The notes under the pieces were generated by a model that saw nothing but the letters and a program-made list of their open reading frames with translations, searched no databases and had not been told where the DNA came from. A stretch of 64,000 nt of DNA from Oleispira sp963851095 (GTDB lineage: Bacteria; Pseudomonadota; Gammaproteobacteria; Pseudomonadales; Oceanobacteraceae). Positions 28,434 to 36,968 of this stretch are shown here, piece by piece; the first letter of the stretch is position 1; each line of letters opens with the position of its first letter. The stretch is from contig CAWKOX010000009.1 of assembly GCA_963851095.1 (NCBI GenBank), positions 248,001 to 312,000 on the forward strand, written 5' to 3'. A program made the position numbers and the translations under genes.

Positions 28434-30332
28434 TTAGAATGAATAACTTGCCGATAGAGCAATGTTGTCACGGTCTTTAACGGTGTTGTAATCGCCACCG
28501 TCAAATTGAGTGTAGTTCACACTCACTTGAGTTTGGTTTTGATAAACAAATTTAACACCCACGGCTGTCGTTAGACGCTGATCTACGAATTGAGCACCTG
28601 GCTCAGGTCCGTTACCCGCATCATATGAAATCGCAACGTTAGGCGTCATGTTTACACCCGCGAACGCGTTGTTGTAATCCATACCGGCACGGAAACGGAT
28701 ACCACCAGAAAGCTGAGTTACGTAGCCTTCATCAGTACAGTAGTCAGTATTTACGTTGGCAGCACTACCACCGTCGACACAAAAGTTAGTCGTCGGAGAG
28801 GCATCCCAAACACCATCGTTATTACCAATACCGAAGGCACCCGAACGGCCATAGCGAGCGTCGTCTAGATCCGGTAAGTCAGGAACATAAGTCGCACCGA
28901 CTTCAGCAACAACCGCTAAACGGTCTGCACCAAATACCTGATCGTAAAACTTAATGAACGTCATTTGGGCTTGCCAAATATCCATTTCATCATAGCCCTT
29001 CGCTAGTTCACCGTATAAAGATTTAGCGTCACCGTTAACTTCTTCAGCACGCTGCTGATACAAGCGGCTATAAGGTGCGCCGTTACCGGCGAGAATCAAT
29101 TCAAAGGCATTCCATTGAATCGGTGCATCAGGACGGTAGCTAATTTCACCCGAGATGGAAGCACCACCTTCAGTAGACGTTGCAAAGCTGATACCGACTA
29201 GCTGATTATCTTCAGGGTAAGCAATCTGATAAAGCGGACGGTAGCTGTCATAAGTAGCATCATCATTTACAGAACGATCATCACCATTACCTAAAACGCC
29301 AGCGCGATCTTGGTTGGTAAGCGTACCATTAATGAAAGGTAGGCGGCTGTGGATGTTCATGTAGTACGCGCCAAATTCCGTATCACCTAATGCTTCAGAG
29401 TACCAGCGAACCGCAATACCATACTGGCCGTCGTCTTTAGCTTCATCATCCGCTAGACGTTCAGTCATTGGGGCATTACGTTGTGATAGGGGCGTGCCAC
29501 CAGCAATCTCAGCATCACGAATGGCGAGCAGATCTCTCTCATCAATGTTGCCACCTAAAACAACAGGGCCACAGCCATCAGCTACGAAATCAACCGTAGA
29601 GAAGAACGTACCGCATGGGTCTGAACGCGTTTTTTCCCATTCAAGCTGATAAAACGCTTCAATACTGACATCGGCAGACACACCGATAGAAGTATAAAAC
29701 ATATTAACCGGCAGCAAGCCTTCTTTAACTTCAGCACCTGGACGGCGGAAAGCAGAAGCATCTACTGGGTTAATGCTGTTAATACCACCCTGGATGAAAG
29801 TACTTTCCCCCCAGCTTACTACTTGACGACCAACACGGAACGTTGCTGGCATTTCACCAAGATCGTAATCCGCCCAAACAAAGGCATCAAGTAAGTCATA
29901 ACCATTACCAGCGGCATCTTTCGTTGCATCGTTTAATTCTTTAAATTCACGCTCGCCATCCATGATCTCGGTATCATAAAAAGCTTTAGCACGGAAGAAG
30001 CCACCATAGTTGTTATAGTTGATTTCTAGGTCAGTCGAGTACTTAACAACATTGGTATAGATGCTGTTTTCTTTGAAGTTGAGCGTACCGTCGTCATAGT
30101 TATATGAAGAGCCCTCACCTTCGAAGCCCATCGCCGCAGCGTTACCGGGCATTACGTACTTACCGTCCGGTGCTTCAGTACGCCACGCGACACCATAGCT
30201 AATTGTATTATCCCACTGTACCGTCATATCACCGAAGTTGAACTCGGTTGCCTGTGCTGTTAAAGCTGCAGACGCTAATGCTAAAGCTAGTGGTGCTTTG
30301 CGGAATAGCGTTGCCATTTTTATATTTTTCAT
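28434..30332 (-). CDS. DUF1302-family outer-membrane protein
   Basis: An approximately 632-residue outer-membrane protein. The signal peptide starts at ATG 30332 (MKNIKMATLFRKAPLALALA), which has a GGAG ribosome-binding site; the longer frame from 30350 adds an unlikely tail. The mature protein is built of alternating beta strands with aromatic girdle residues and ends in ALSASYSF, the terminal Phe typical of BAM substrates. The DUF1302 marks are the N-terminal strand TVQWDNTISYGVAWRT and RVGRQVVSWGESTFIQGG. Substrate and role are unknown. It begins just after the lipase stop. Confidence 0.88.
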   Translation of the reverse strand: MKNIKMATLFRKAPLALALASAALTAQATEFNFGDMTVQWDNTISYGVAWRTEAPDGKYVMPGNAAAMGFEGEGSSYNYDDGTLNFKENSIYTNVVKYSTDLEINYNNYGGFFRAKAFYDTEIMDGEREFKELNDATKDAAGNGYDLLDAFVWADYDLGEMPATFRVGRQVVSWGESTFIQGGINSINPVDASAFRRPGAEVKEGLLPVNMFYTSIGVSADVSIEAFYQLEWEKTRSDPCGTFFSTVDFVADGCGPVVLGGNIDERDLLAIRDAEIAGGTPLSQRNAPMTERLADDEAKDDGQYGIAVRWYSEALGDTEFGAYYMNIHSRLPFINGTLTNQDRAGVLGNGDDRSVNDDATYDSYRPLYQIAYPEDNQLVGISFATSTEGGASISGEISYRPDAPIQWNAFELILAGNGAPYSRLYQQRAEEVNGDAKSLYGELAKGYDEMDIWQAQMTFIKFYDQVFGADRLAVVAEVGATYVPDLPDLDDARYGRSGAFGIGNNDGVWDASPTTNFCVDGGSAANVNTDYCTDEGYVTQLSGGIRFRAGMDYNNAFAGVNMTPNVAISYDAGNGPEPGAQFVDQRLTTAVGVKFVYQNQTQVSVNYTQFDGGDYNTVKDRDNIALSASYSF

Positions 30333-30352
30333 AATTATTATTCTCCGCAACT

Positions 30353-33300
30353 TTATTCAGCTGCTTCTAATTCAAGCGCTGTAGTATTTTCGATAACAAA
30401 CCCTTTCTGATCACCTGGCAAACCTAATAGCTTAGTCGCGCCATAAGGATCGAAGTAGGTAATGATTTGCTGATACGTTTCAGCAAAAACATCTTTAGGG
30501 TCACCAGATGAGAACGTGCTATGAGTGCCTTGAGTAAAGCGAATGTTAGCTCGAACCAATGAGTCGTTTGCGCCATTAGGGAAGTAGTACTTCGGATCAG
30601 CAGTGACGGCACCACCGGCAACGGCATTAGTTTGATTCACTAATGTTGTAATTCCCATCTCTTTTACTAGGGCATCAGTACCCGCTAAATAAGACTTAGC
30701 AGAAGGCATAGTAGGCGTTAGTGCATTATTTGGAACAACTTGATCAGATAGAGCGCCATCATCATCGTCACCTGCTTCAGAGGCTAGGCCACCAACGTCG
30801 GTATACACTAATACTGGAATATTCTGAGTATCAGCTGCGAAGTTGATTGGGTCTGCGGTATCAACCATGGCTTGGAAAACAGCAAAGAACTTTTCAATGC
30901 TCTCAGAGCCTTGCGTGATACCTGCAGCGGCTTGAAGGCCACCTAATACTTTTGCACCAATTGATGGAGAGTTCTCTAACAGCTTAACAAAACCGCCACC
31001 TGGATTACCCAGAGCCGCTGCTTGAATTACTGGAAGATTAGAGTTATATGCACGAACGTCAGCATTATTGTTAACCGCTAAGAAAGTTGCGCCAACAATA
31101 CCACCCAGTGAGTGACCGATGAAGTAGATCTTAGATGGATCTAAATCGTTAGCCGTTCCATCAGCATTAATATCCATATCACCGATAGACGCGCCCAAGT
31201 TCAGCATGTCTAGAACTGTTTGACGGATACCATCACGAGTTCGAGAGAAGTTATTAAGGTTAATGTATAGCTGGCCAGAAGTACCTACTGAAGCAGCAGT
31301 AACAGGGTCGCCTTCGCTATCAAGAGCACCTTGGAAAACCATATCAATGTTGGCATTCAAAGCATTTTTCGCAACGTTACTATGACGTTCTGCTAATGCT
31401 ACTAATTCAGGTGCATTTTCAGCGCCTACTCCTTGAATCCAGCCAGCGCGAGCGGCTGCGAATGGGCTCTTAGCTGCGAGTACGGCAGGGTCAGCGGAAG
31501 CAAATACTTGGTCAACGTTAAATAAACGAAGAGCGTTTGCTTCATTATCGCCATTTAGGGGCGCAATACCATGCATTGAGTGATCGATTGCGACCATTGC
31601 AATACATTGGCTAGCAAGTGTATTGCCAATCAGCACACCAGCGGTGCGATCAACAGTAATACCATGCTGATAAATTACTACAGGCCAACCATCAGCTGGT
31701 TTGCCACTTGCAGGGCCAGCATCATCTGGATCACAATCAGCTTTTGGCATGGTAACCATAACCGGTACTGTGTTAAAGCCAACTTTATCGGCAAACGGGA
31801 AGCGATAAGTTACGTTGATGGATCCATCAACATCTGTTGGGGCGCCAGATAAGCCTAGAGCAAGTGCTGCATTGTTGCTACCTGACCAGCTACCTAAAGC
31901 ACTGTCCGCAACGCCAGCTTGAGCGTTCGGCAAGTAATTAGGTAGAGTTAAACCACCTTGATAGATAGCCCCACCAGATGATAAATCTGCAACTTGACCA
32001 GTAACAATCGCTTTTTGTAATCCGGCAAGATAGGAAGGGATTAAGCTTTCTGTGCTTTTAAGCGTTGGTCGAATTGTAGCGCCATCTGTTGTTGGTAAAG
32101 TACCAGGTTGCGCCTCATTGATCGCAATCGCAACGACTTCAGCAATATCGTCTAGCTGACTTGCTGCTGCGCCTTCCGCTACGGCCTGACTTGCACCCTG
32201 AGCTGTTGCTTTGGCTATAACAGAAGCAGAAATTGCTCCTTCCGCGGTAGCTATATCAGGAATCGCTGCTTCTACTTTAGGCGTTACTTGAGCCGTTAAT
32301 AGCGTATCGTAAGGAACCGCTACTGCAGTAGCCGGAGCCGAAACAATTGGCGTATAAGTACGAGACTTCGGCTTATCTACAATCGCATCTAGTCCAGTCG
32401 GAGCATCATTTGCATTCGCTATTGCGGTAATTAAACCTTGGTAATAGCTAGGCTGTAAAGCTGCTGTCGCCTTTAACGTTGGACGAATAGAAGCACCGTC
32501 AGTCGTTGGTAGGGTGCCAGGCATTGCTTCATTAATTGCTATTGCTACCGCTTCGGCAACGGCATTTAGTGCGACCTTAACGTTTGTATCTACAGCCGCA
32601 TCAATAGTTGCTTGAGGTGTTCCTGCTGGGAATTGAGCAGTTACTTTCGCAGTAACACTTGCAGTGATTGCCCCTTCAGCATGAGCAATAGATGGAATCT
32701 GGCTGGTCAAGAAAGTACCTGGCGCAGCCATCGCGTGCAATACATCAGTTGTGCCATTAGTGGTAAATGCGTAGCTTAAAATTAAGTTGCTATCATCAAC
32801 ACCGTTGGCTTGCTTGGCGGCTATATCCCAAACATTAACAAGAGATCTAATTGGCTGAAGTGCTGCTGGAATAACTTGTTCACTTCTGATTAACAATGTA
32901 TCGCCAGAAGCGCTAGCAGGCTCGCCTGATGCACTTGTAATACCATTAGTAAATGCGACTACGTATTTTGTTTTTGGCTCTAACGGTGTTTTGGGTAAAA
33001 TTTGAATGGTGTGTGTTGCACCGTTGTCTAGCGTAATGTAATTAGCTTCATAATCCACACCACCAACCGGTTGATCTGCAGCGGCTAAACCACCTGTTGC
33101 AGCAATCGAAGATATGTCTAAAGCATCAATCGACGGGTCATCTTTGGCATTTTTTAATTTAACTAAATGAACCGTTTGGCCGGCAACAACAGAATCAGGA
33201 TCCAGCGCGCCAGTAAAATTCATGTAAATAGCGGCAGTGGTCGAAAAACCGGCCAGCTTGTTTAAGGCGGTTGTAACAGGCGGTGTGGTATCGGCTGTAT

Positions 33301-33544
33301 TAGCCGTTCCATCTGTTGTAGGTGCATCAGCAAACAGAATATCAATATTTAGAGGAACAACAGGCCCAGCGTTATTTGTTGGTTGAAACTGAGGCGTTAC
33401 TGTACTGACTTCAAAGCCAGGTGTTCCTGATAATACCGGGGATACTGCTACTTCATTATTATCGGCCGTACTACTGATATTACAGGCCGTTAGTCCCGCT
33501 GTGCTTGCAGCAATTGCGAGACTAAGGAGGGTCTTCTTCACCAT
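30353..33544 (-). CDS. Pla-1/Cef (VolA)-family extracellular lipase, lipoprotein
   Basis: A 1063-residue secreted or surface lipase of the VolA/Pla-1/cef group. It has a lipoprotein signal (MVKKTLLSLAIAASTAGLTA before Cys21). An N-terminal Big-like region (about 70-225) leads to an alpha/beta-hydrolase domain. The nucleophile elbow is GHSLGG, with Ser812, and an earlier oxyanion segment is YQHGIT near 635. Between the two lies an unusual pair of Ala-rich repeats (residues 286-379 and 429-516). The protein probably releases fatty acids from lipids outside the cell, as shown for VolA in Vibrio; the substrate here is inferred. It is first in an operon with DUF1302 and DUF1329. Confidence 0.88.
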   Translation of the reverse strand: MVKKTLLSLAIAASTAGLTACNISSTADNNEVAVSPVLSGTPGFEVSTVTPQFQPTNNAGPVVPLNIDILFADAPTTDGTANTADTTPPVTTALNKLAGFSTTAAIYMNFTGALDPDSVVAGQTVHLVKLKNAKDDPSIDALDISSIAATGGLAAADQPVGGVDYEANYITLDNGATHTIQILPKTPLEPKTKYVVAFTNGITSASGEPASASGDTLLIRSEQVIPAALQPIRSLVNVWDIAAKQANGVDDSNLILSYAFTTNGTTDVLHAMAAPGTFLTSQIPSIAHAEGAITASVTAKVTAQFPAGTPQATIDAAVDTNVKVALNAVAEAVAIAINEAMPGTLPTTDGASIRPTLKATAALQPSYYQGLITAIANANDAPTGLDAIVDKPKSRTYTPIVSAPATAVAVPYDTLLTAQVTPKVEAAIPDIATAEGAISASVIAKATAQGASQAVAEGAAASQLDDIAEVVAIAINEAQPGTLPTTDGATIRPTLKSTESLIPSYLAGLQKAIVTGQVADLSSGGAIYQGGLTLPNYLPNAQAGVADSALGSWSGSNNAALALGLSGAPTDVDGSINVTYRFPFADKVGFNTVPVMVTMPKADCDPDDAGPASGKPADGWPVVIYQHGITVDRTAGVLIGNTLASQCIAMVAIDHSMHGIAPLNGDNEANALRLFNVDQVFASADPAVLAAKSPFAAARAGWIQGVGAENAPELVALAERHSNVAKNALNANIDMVFQGALDSEGDPVTAASVGTSGQLYINLNNFSRTRDGIRQTVLDMLNLGASIGDMDINADGTANDLDPSKIYFIGHSLGGIVGATFLAVNNNADVRAYNSNLPVIQAAALGNPGGGFVKLLENSPSIGAKVLGGLQAAAGITQGSESIEKFFAVFQAMVDTADPINFAADTQNIPVLVYTDVGGLASEAGDDDDGALSDQVVPNNALTPTMPSAKSYLAGTDALVKEMGITTLVNQTNAVAGGAVTADPKYYFPNGANDSLVRANIRFTQGTHSTFSSGDPKDVFAETYQQIITYFDPYGATKLLGLPGDQKGFVIENTTALELEAAE
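31997..32692 (-). repeat. Two diverged internal repeats within the lipase
   Basis: Lipase residues 285-380 (DNA 32405-32692) and 429-516 (DNA 31997-32260) are related copies. Both run 'A-EGAI-ASV-AK-TAQ', then VAIAINEA-PGTLPTTDGA, then IRPTLK-T--L-PSY--GL--AI. The second copy is a few residues shorter. The DNA copies have clearly diverged, so the duplication is not recent. Confidence 0.85.
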
Positions 33545-33956
33545 AGGTCTACCTGTCTTCTTTTGTTATGTTTATTGTTAATAAATTAGAAAAGTCCTTT
33601 CTGGCCCATTTCTAACAGATACCACGACTATAAACGCCTATCAGATCAACCTCATCACTCTTTAGTATGATTCGCCTGAGTAATCGTTCGTGTTTTTGTG
33701 TCAACATGTAACAAGTTAGACCATTTCTATTGTTCCTGCCTAAAAAACACTCTATTTTTTGCTTGTTCATCAGCGCTATAAAATTATTCCACTGCTCTGC
33801 AAGGCTTATATATTAAGGGTTCTGGCGATTATTTGATTTAGATCGGGTTATTGCCGCGGGTAAACCACCGTGTGACTACTCCAATAGCTTCAGATCGCAT
33901 ACAATAACGCCTTTGTTTTATCGCAACTTACAATTCAATCTTTTGAGGAAACTGAA
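33545..33956. other. Divergent intergenic region, no gene seen
   Basis: This 412-bp gap separates the lipase operon from the thiolase. It is AT-rich with stops in all frames. It must hold both promoters. The thiolase ribosome-binding site (TTGAGGAAAC, 33941-33950) is clear. I see no strong palindromic operator. Confidence 0.6.
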
Positions 33957-35144
33957 ATGGCTAAGCAAGACAACGTTGTAATCGTAGGTGCTGCTCGTAC
34001 TCCTATGGGTGGTTTTAACGGTAGCCTAAGCTCAATCAGTGCGACTGATCTTGGCGCAATTGCTATTAAAGAAGCCGTTTCTCGCGCAGGTATTAATGGC
34101 GCAGATGTAGAAGAAGTTATCATGGGTAACGTTCTACCTGCGGGTCTTAAGCAAGGCCCAGCTCGTCAAGCAATGCGTAAAGCGGGTCTTGAAGACGCCA
34201 CTGGCGCAACGACGATTAATAAGCTTTGTGGTTCTGGTATGAAAGCCACCATGTTTGCTCACGATGCTATTAAAGCGGGCTCGGTTAATATCGCTGTTGC
34301 TGGCGGTATGGAATCTATGTCGAACGCGCCTTATATTCTGGAAGGTGTTCGTACGGGTTTACGCATGGGCGCGGGTAAGGCACCAGAAGATCACATGTTC
34401 TTAGATGGTCTGCAAGATGCTGAAACAGGCCGTCTAATGGGCTCTTTCGCTCAAGACGTAGCCACTCAAAAGGGCTATACCCGTGAAGAGATGGATGATT
34501 ATGCAATCATGTCTTTATCACGCGCTAAAGCAGCAATCGAAGGGGGTTTGAATACTGCTGAAATCGTTCCTGTTACGGTTAAGTCTCGCAAAGGCGAAAC
34601 CGTTGTTGAGAATGACGAACAGCCATTCAACGCCAACATCGAAAAAATTCCTACTTTGCGTCCTGCTTTCGCAAAAGACGGCACGATTACCGCGGCTAAC
34701 GCTTCTTCAATTTCTGACGGTGCTTCTGCCTTAGTATTGATGCGTGAGAGCACGGCTGAAGAAAAAGGCGCGACGCCTTTGGCTCGTATCGTTGCGCACA
34801 GCACTCAGTCTCAGCATCCTTCTGAATTCACGATTGCTCCTTGTGGCGCCATTGAGAAAGTTTTGGCTAAAGCAGGTTGGGCTAAAGAAGATGTGGATTT
34901 GTTCGAAATTAACGAAGCGTTCGCAATGGTTGCAATGATGCCGATCCGCGATCTTGGTTTAGACATTGAAAAAGTAAACATCTACGGTGGTGCTTGTGCA
35001 CAAGGTCACCCTGTAGGTTCTACGGGTTCTCGTTTGATCGTTACGCTAATCAATGCGCTTAAGAATACTGGCGGCACAAAAGGTGTTGCGGCGCTTTGTA
35101 TTGGTGGTGGTGAAGCGACAGCGGTTGCAATCGAACTGGTTTAG
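33957..35144 (+). CDS. Acetyl-CoA acetyltransferase (thiolase)
   Basis: A 395-residue thiolase II that condenses two acetyl-CoA to acetoacetyl-CoA, or the reverse. The nucleophile is Cys91 in NKLCGSGMKA, the general-base histidine is His351 in GGACAQGHPVG and the second cysteine is Cys381 in LCIGGGEAT. The N-terminus MAKQDNVVIVGAARTPMG is typical. It is close in layout to AtoB/PhaA, but the loop MPIRDLGLDIEKVNIYGG is slightly different from the usual AtoB consensus, so a broader acyl-CoA specificity is possible. A strong ribosome-binding site precedes ATG 33957, and a terminator follows. Confidence 0.95.
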   Translation: MAKQDNVVIVGAARTPMGGFNGSLSSISATDLGAIAIKEAVSRAGINGADVEEVIMGNVLPAGLKQGPARQAMRKAGLEDATGATTINKLCGSGMKATMFAHDAIKAGSVNIAVAGGMESMSNAPYILEGVRTGLRMGAGKAPEDHMFLDGLQDAETGRLMGSFAQDVATQKGYTREEMDDYAIMSLSRAKAAIEGGLNTAEIVPVTVKSRKGETVVENDEQPFNANIEKIPTLRPAFAKDGTITAANASSISDGASALVLMRESTAEEKGATPLARIVAHSTQSQHPSEFTIAPCGAIEKVLAKAGWAKEDVDLFEINEAFAMVAMMPIRDLGLDIEKVNIYGGACAQGHPVGSTGSRLIVTLINALKNTGGTKGVAALCIGGGEATAVAIELV

Positions 35145-35194
35145 TTTCATTGCTATCCGGTTAGCATAATTGCTCGCTATAACGTGTAAAAAGA

Positions 35195-35231
35195 AGCCGC
35201 TGCTATGTCATCATAGCAGCGGCTTTATTTT
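35195..35231 (+). terminator. Intrinsic terminator after the thiolase
   Basis: A 13-bp perfect stem (35195-35207 with 35212-35224), a 4-base loop TCAT, then TTATTTT. It is strong and isolates the thiolase as a single-gene transcript. Confidence 0.88.
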
Positions 35232-35243
35232 GGAAGTTCAAAA

Positions 35244-35423
35244 ATGTCAGAGCAAAAGAAGATGTCAGAGCAAAAGAAAGACGCAGCTATTAAAGGTAGT
35301 GAAATTAAAAGCAATGAAGCAGAAGAGTTCATTAAAAGAATCGTTCTAAAAGTGTTATTGAGCACCGCCGTTTTGGTAGTTGGTGTGGGTATTGCAGTTT
35401 ATTACACCAGTGGTGCTGTTTAG
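35244..35423 (+). CDS. 59-residue single-pass membrane protein
   Basis: A small protein beginning MSEQKKMSEQKKDAAIKG, with a charged head, one predicted membrane segment near the C-terminus (VLLSTAVLVVGVGIAVYY) and a short tail. The first 36 bases are an 18-bp tandem duplication (35244-35261 and 35262-35279, 17 of 18 identical) that creates two possible start codons. It lies just after the thiolase terminator. No family recognised. Confidence 0.6.
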   Translation: MSEQKKMSEQKKDAAIKGSEIKSNEAEEFIKRIVLKVLLSTAVLVVGVGIAVYYTSGAV

Positions 35424-35483
35424 TCAGAAAACCGTTATTCAGCATAAAGCCCCAAAACAATCTTCTTGAAAAGAGATAGTCAC

Positions 35484-35900
35484 ATGATGGTAGAACCGCT
35501 TTCTGAGCGCATGCTGAATAACAAACAACACTGGCAGCAAGTTGGCAGTGAAATATTACAACACTTCGCCTGCACCGAAGATTATGCCGGAATAGGTCGC
35601 TGCATTGATTTATGGAAGCAGCAAGACGATCTTGTTGAGCGTAAATATAAAGAAACCGAAGTCTTAGATGGTTTGGGATTTTTATTGGGTGAGCTGTGTA
35701 TTCAAGAGTTCGGTGGTAGCTGGGTATGGATCACCGACGAGCATGGATCAACCCCAGCAATCTGTCATGCGGGGGCAGAAACCGTTAGCTACATTATCGA
35801 TTCAATCTCTCGTCGACTGCGTGATGAAAGCTGTGCAGAAGACGAGATTCCAACGATTGTGGCTATGTATGAACGCAGCCAGTTTAACCAGCTGAATTAA
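35484..35900 (+). CDS. DUF3806-like protein
   Basis: A soluble protein of about 138 residues from ATG 35484 (MMVEPLSERMLNN); the TTG frame from 35466 is less likely. The central part (ETEVLDGLGFLLGELCIQEF, then GSWVWITDEHG, then ISRRLRDE) has the look of the DUF3806 family, whose function is unknown. The last residues (ERSQFNQLN) are encoded inside a 29-bp segment that appears again at 36940-36968, at the 3' end of the convergent gene 36951-37799. Confidence 0.65.
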   Translation: MMVEPLSERMLNNKQHWQQVGSEILQHFACTEDYAGIGRCIDLWKQQDDLVERKYKETEVLDGLGFLLGELCIQEFGGSWVWITDEHGSTPAICHAGAETVSYIIDSISRRLRDESCAEDEIPTIVAMYERSQFNQLN

Positions 35901-35901
35901 T
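35873..35901. repeat. Direct repeat, left copy (cassette boundary)
   Basis: A 29-bp segment covering the 3' end and stop of the DUF3806-like gene. It matches 36940-36968 at 28 of 29 positions (one G/A difference, position 19). The two copies bracket the two-gene cassette between them. Confidence 0.85.
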
Positions 35902-35917
35902 CTCTGGTTGTCGTTTT

Positions 35918-36379
35918 CTATTGGTTTAAAGTAACTGTTTCTAATATTTCAGAAGGGTTAGCTTTAATATTAACGGTTTTCTGCTGGTTAATAAGGGCGT
36001 TGTTATTTTTTAGCGCCCCCGAAGAAAATTGATTAAATATTAAATTCAATTCAGCTGAATCTACATCAGAAGTGTTAATCCAGTTAACCTCTGTGATTTC
36101 GCCTTCATTCTGAAGCTTATAGATATTAGTTTCGGGATATTCATCAAACGTCGAAACACTAATAAAATACTTGAATTTACACGTTCCTTGAGTCTCTACA
36201 AAGCAGCTTTCTTTATGAATTGGCGCACTATAAAGTCTGATGAGCAGATGCTTATCAATCTCCGCACTGTACTCGTTTAGCACTTTTATATCGCCAAATG
36301 CTAACGCATTCTGTAAATCATTATCTAAAGACGCACAGCCTGAAGTAATTATTATGACAAGTAATATGAAAAATCTCAT
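35918..36379 (-). CDS. Small lipoprotein, candidate immunity or lysis partner
   Basis: A 153-residue lipoprotein with a signal MRFFILLVIIITSGCASL and lipid Cys15. The mature part is mostly beta with several charged loops (NDLQNALAFGDIKVLNEY, then KESCFVETQGTCKFKYF with two cysteines). It has no recognised domain. It begins 11 bp after the peptidase-like gene at 36391-36807, with its own AGAGG ribosome-binding site, so the two form an operon. Base composition is visibly AT-richer than the flanks. A periplasmic lipoprotein next to a cell-wall hydrolase without signal peptide suggests immunity. That is inference. Confidence 0.65.
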   Translation of the reverse strand: MRFFILLVIIITSGCASLDNDLQNALAFGDIKVLNEYSAEIDKHLLIRLYSAPIHKESCFVETQGTCKFKYFISVSTFDEYPETNIYKLQNEGEITEVNWINTSDVDSAELNLIFNQFSSGALKNNNALINQQKTVNIKANPSEILETVTLNQ

Positions 36380-36390
36380 TATATGCCTCT

Positions 36391-36807
36391 TTAGTTGACG
36401 GACATATGAATGTGATCGCCATGACCAGAAACTTGATGGTTGTTACCTAGCTTCTTTTTCATAAAGGGGCCAAAATTTTCTCTTCTATGTATATAGCTTT
36501 CAAATTCAGTCTGCATTGCATCTACGACTGCTTTTACCAGTGCATTTCCAGGATAAAAAACTGACATCTTATTTCCATTGATACGCGAAATATCAACTGC
36601 TTTTCCATCACCTTGGACATGCCTACTAGGAGAAGTATGCTGGTCATTAGCTGAAGATATGTATATTTTATTTAGCAAATGACCTGCGGCAATGCCAGGT
36701 TTTACTACTTTATTAAGAGCATCAATGACTCTCTGATCAACGCTTGTATTTACAGCATCAGAAAACTCAATTTCTACCCCATTAATATTATTTGGAATAG
36801 CTGGCAT
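36391..36807 (-). CDS. Small M15-like (DD/LD-peptidase fold) zinc peptidase
   Basis: A 138-residue protein without a signal peptide. It carries an M15/hedgehog-type zinc signature: His63 and Asp72 in SRHVQGDGKAVDI, and the C-terminal His132/His134 in GHGDHIHMSV, matching the SxHxxGxAxD...HxH layout of D-Ala-D-Ala and L-Ala-D-Glu peptidases. It is as short as phage endopeptidase domains. An AGGA ribosome-binding site precedes ATG 36807. With the downstream lipoprotein it resembles an effector-immunity pair (type VI or similar), or a phage-type lysis enzyme; no secretion genes are nearby to decide. The peptidoglycan target is inferred. Confidence 0.7.
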   Translation of the reverse strand: MPAIPNNINGVEIEFSDAVNTSVDQRVIDALNKVVKPGIAAGHLLNKIYISSANDQHTSPSRHVQGDGKAVDISRINGNKMSVFYPGNALVKAVVDAMQTEFESYIHRRENFGPFMKKKLGNNHQVSGHGDHIHMSVN

Positions 36808-36898
36808 ATATCAATCCTTTAATCGCGTTATAAACGTGGATACTTTAGTTGTTCTTAGAGGCTATTCATATTAATAATGTACAAATTAAGGCTAAATC

Positions 36899-36915
36899 AT
36901 TACTCATTGAGTAAT
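36899..36915. promoter_or_regulatory. Perfect 17-bp palindrome upstream of the cassette genes
   Basis: ATTACTCATTGAGTAAT (8-bp arms, 1-base centre) lies in the 132-bp AT-rich leader of the peptidase-like gene, about 92 bp before its start. This is a likely operator for a dimeric repressor or activator. No regulator gene is in the cassette. Confidence 0.5.
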
Positions 36916-36939
36916 CGCTTGTGAATTAATTTTTTGTTT

Positions 36940-36968
36940 ACGCAGCCAGTTTAACCAACTGAATTAAT
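36940..36968. repeat. Direct repeat, right copy (cassette boundary)
   Basis: The second copy of the 29-bp segment at 35873-35901. On the minus strand it encodes the last residues (INSVG and stop) of the convergent 36951-37799 gene. Confidence 0.85.

Noticed and set aside
35902..36939. Prophage remnant
   Set aside because: Only two genes lie between the repeats and no phage structural, replication or integrase genes are seen. A lone phage-derived lysis pair cannot be fully ruled out.
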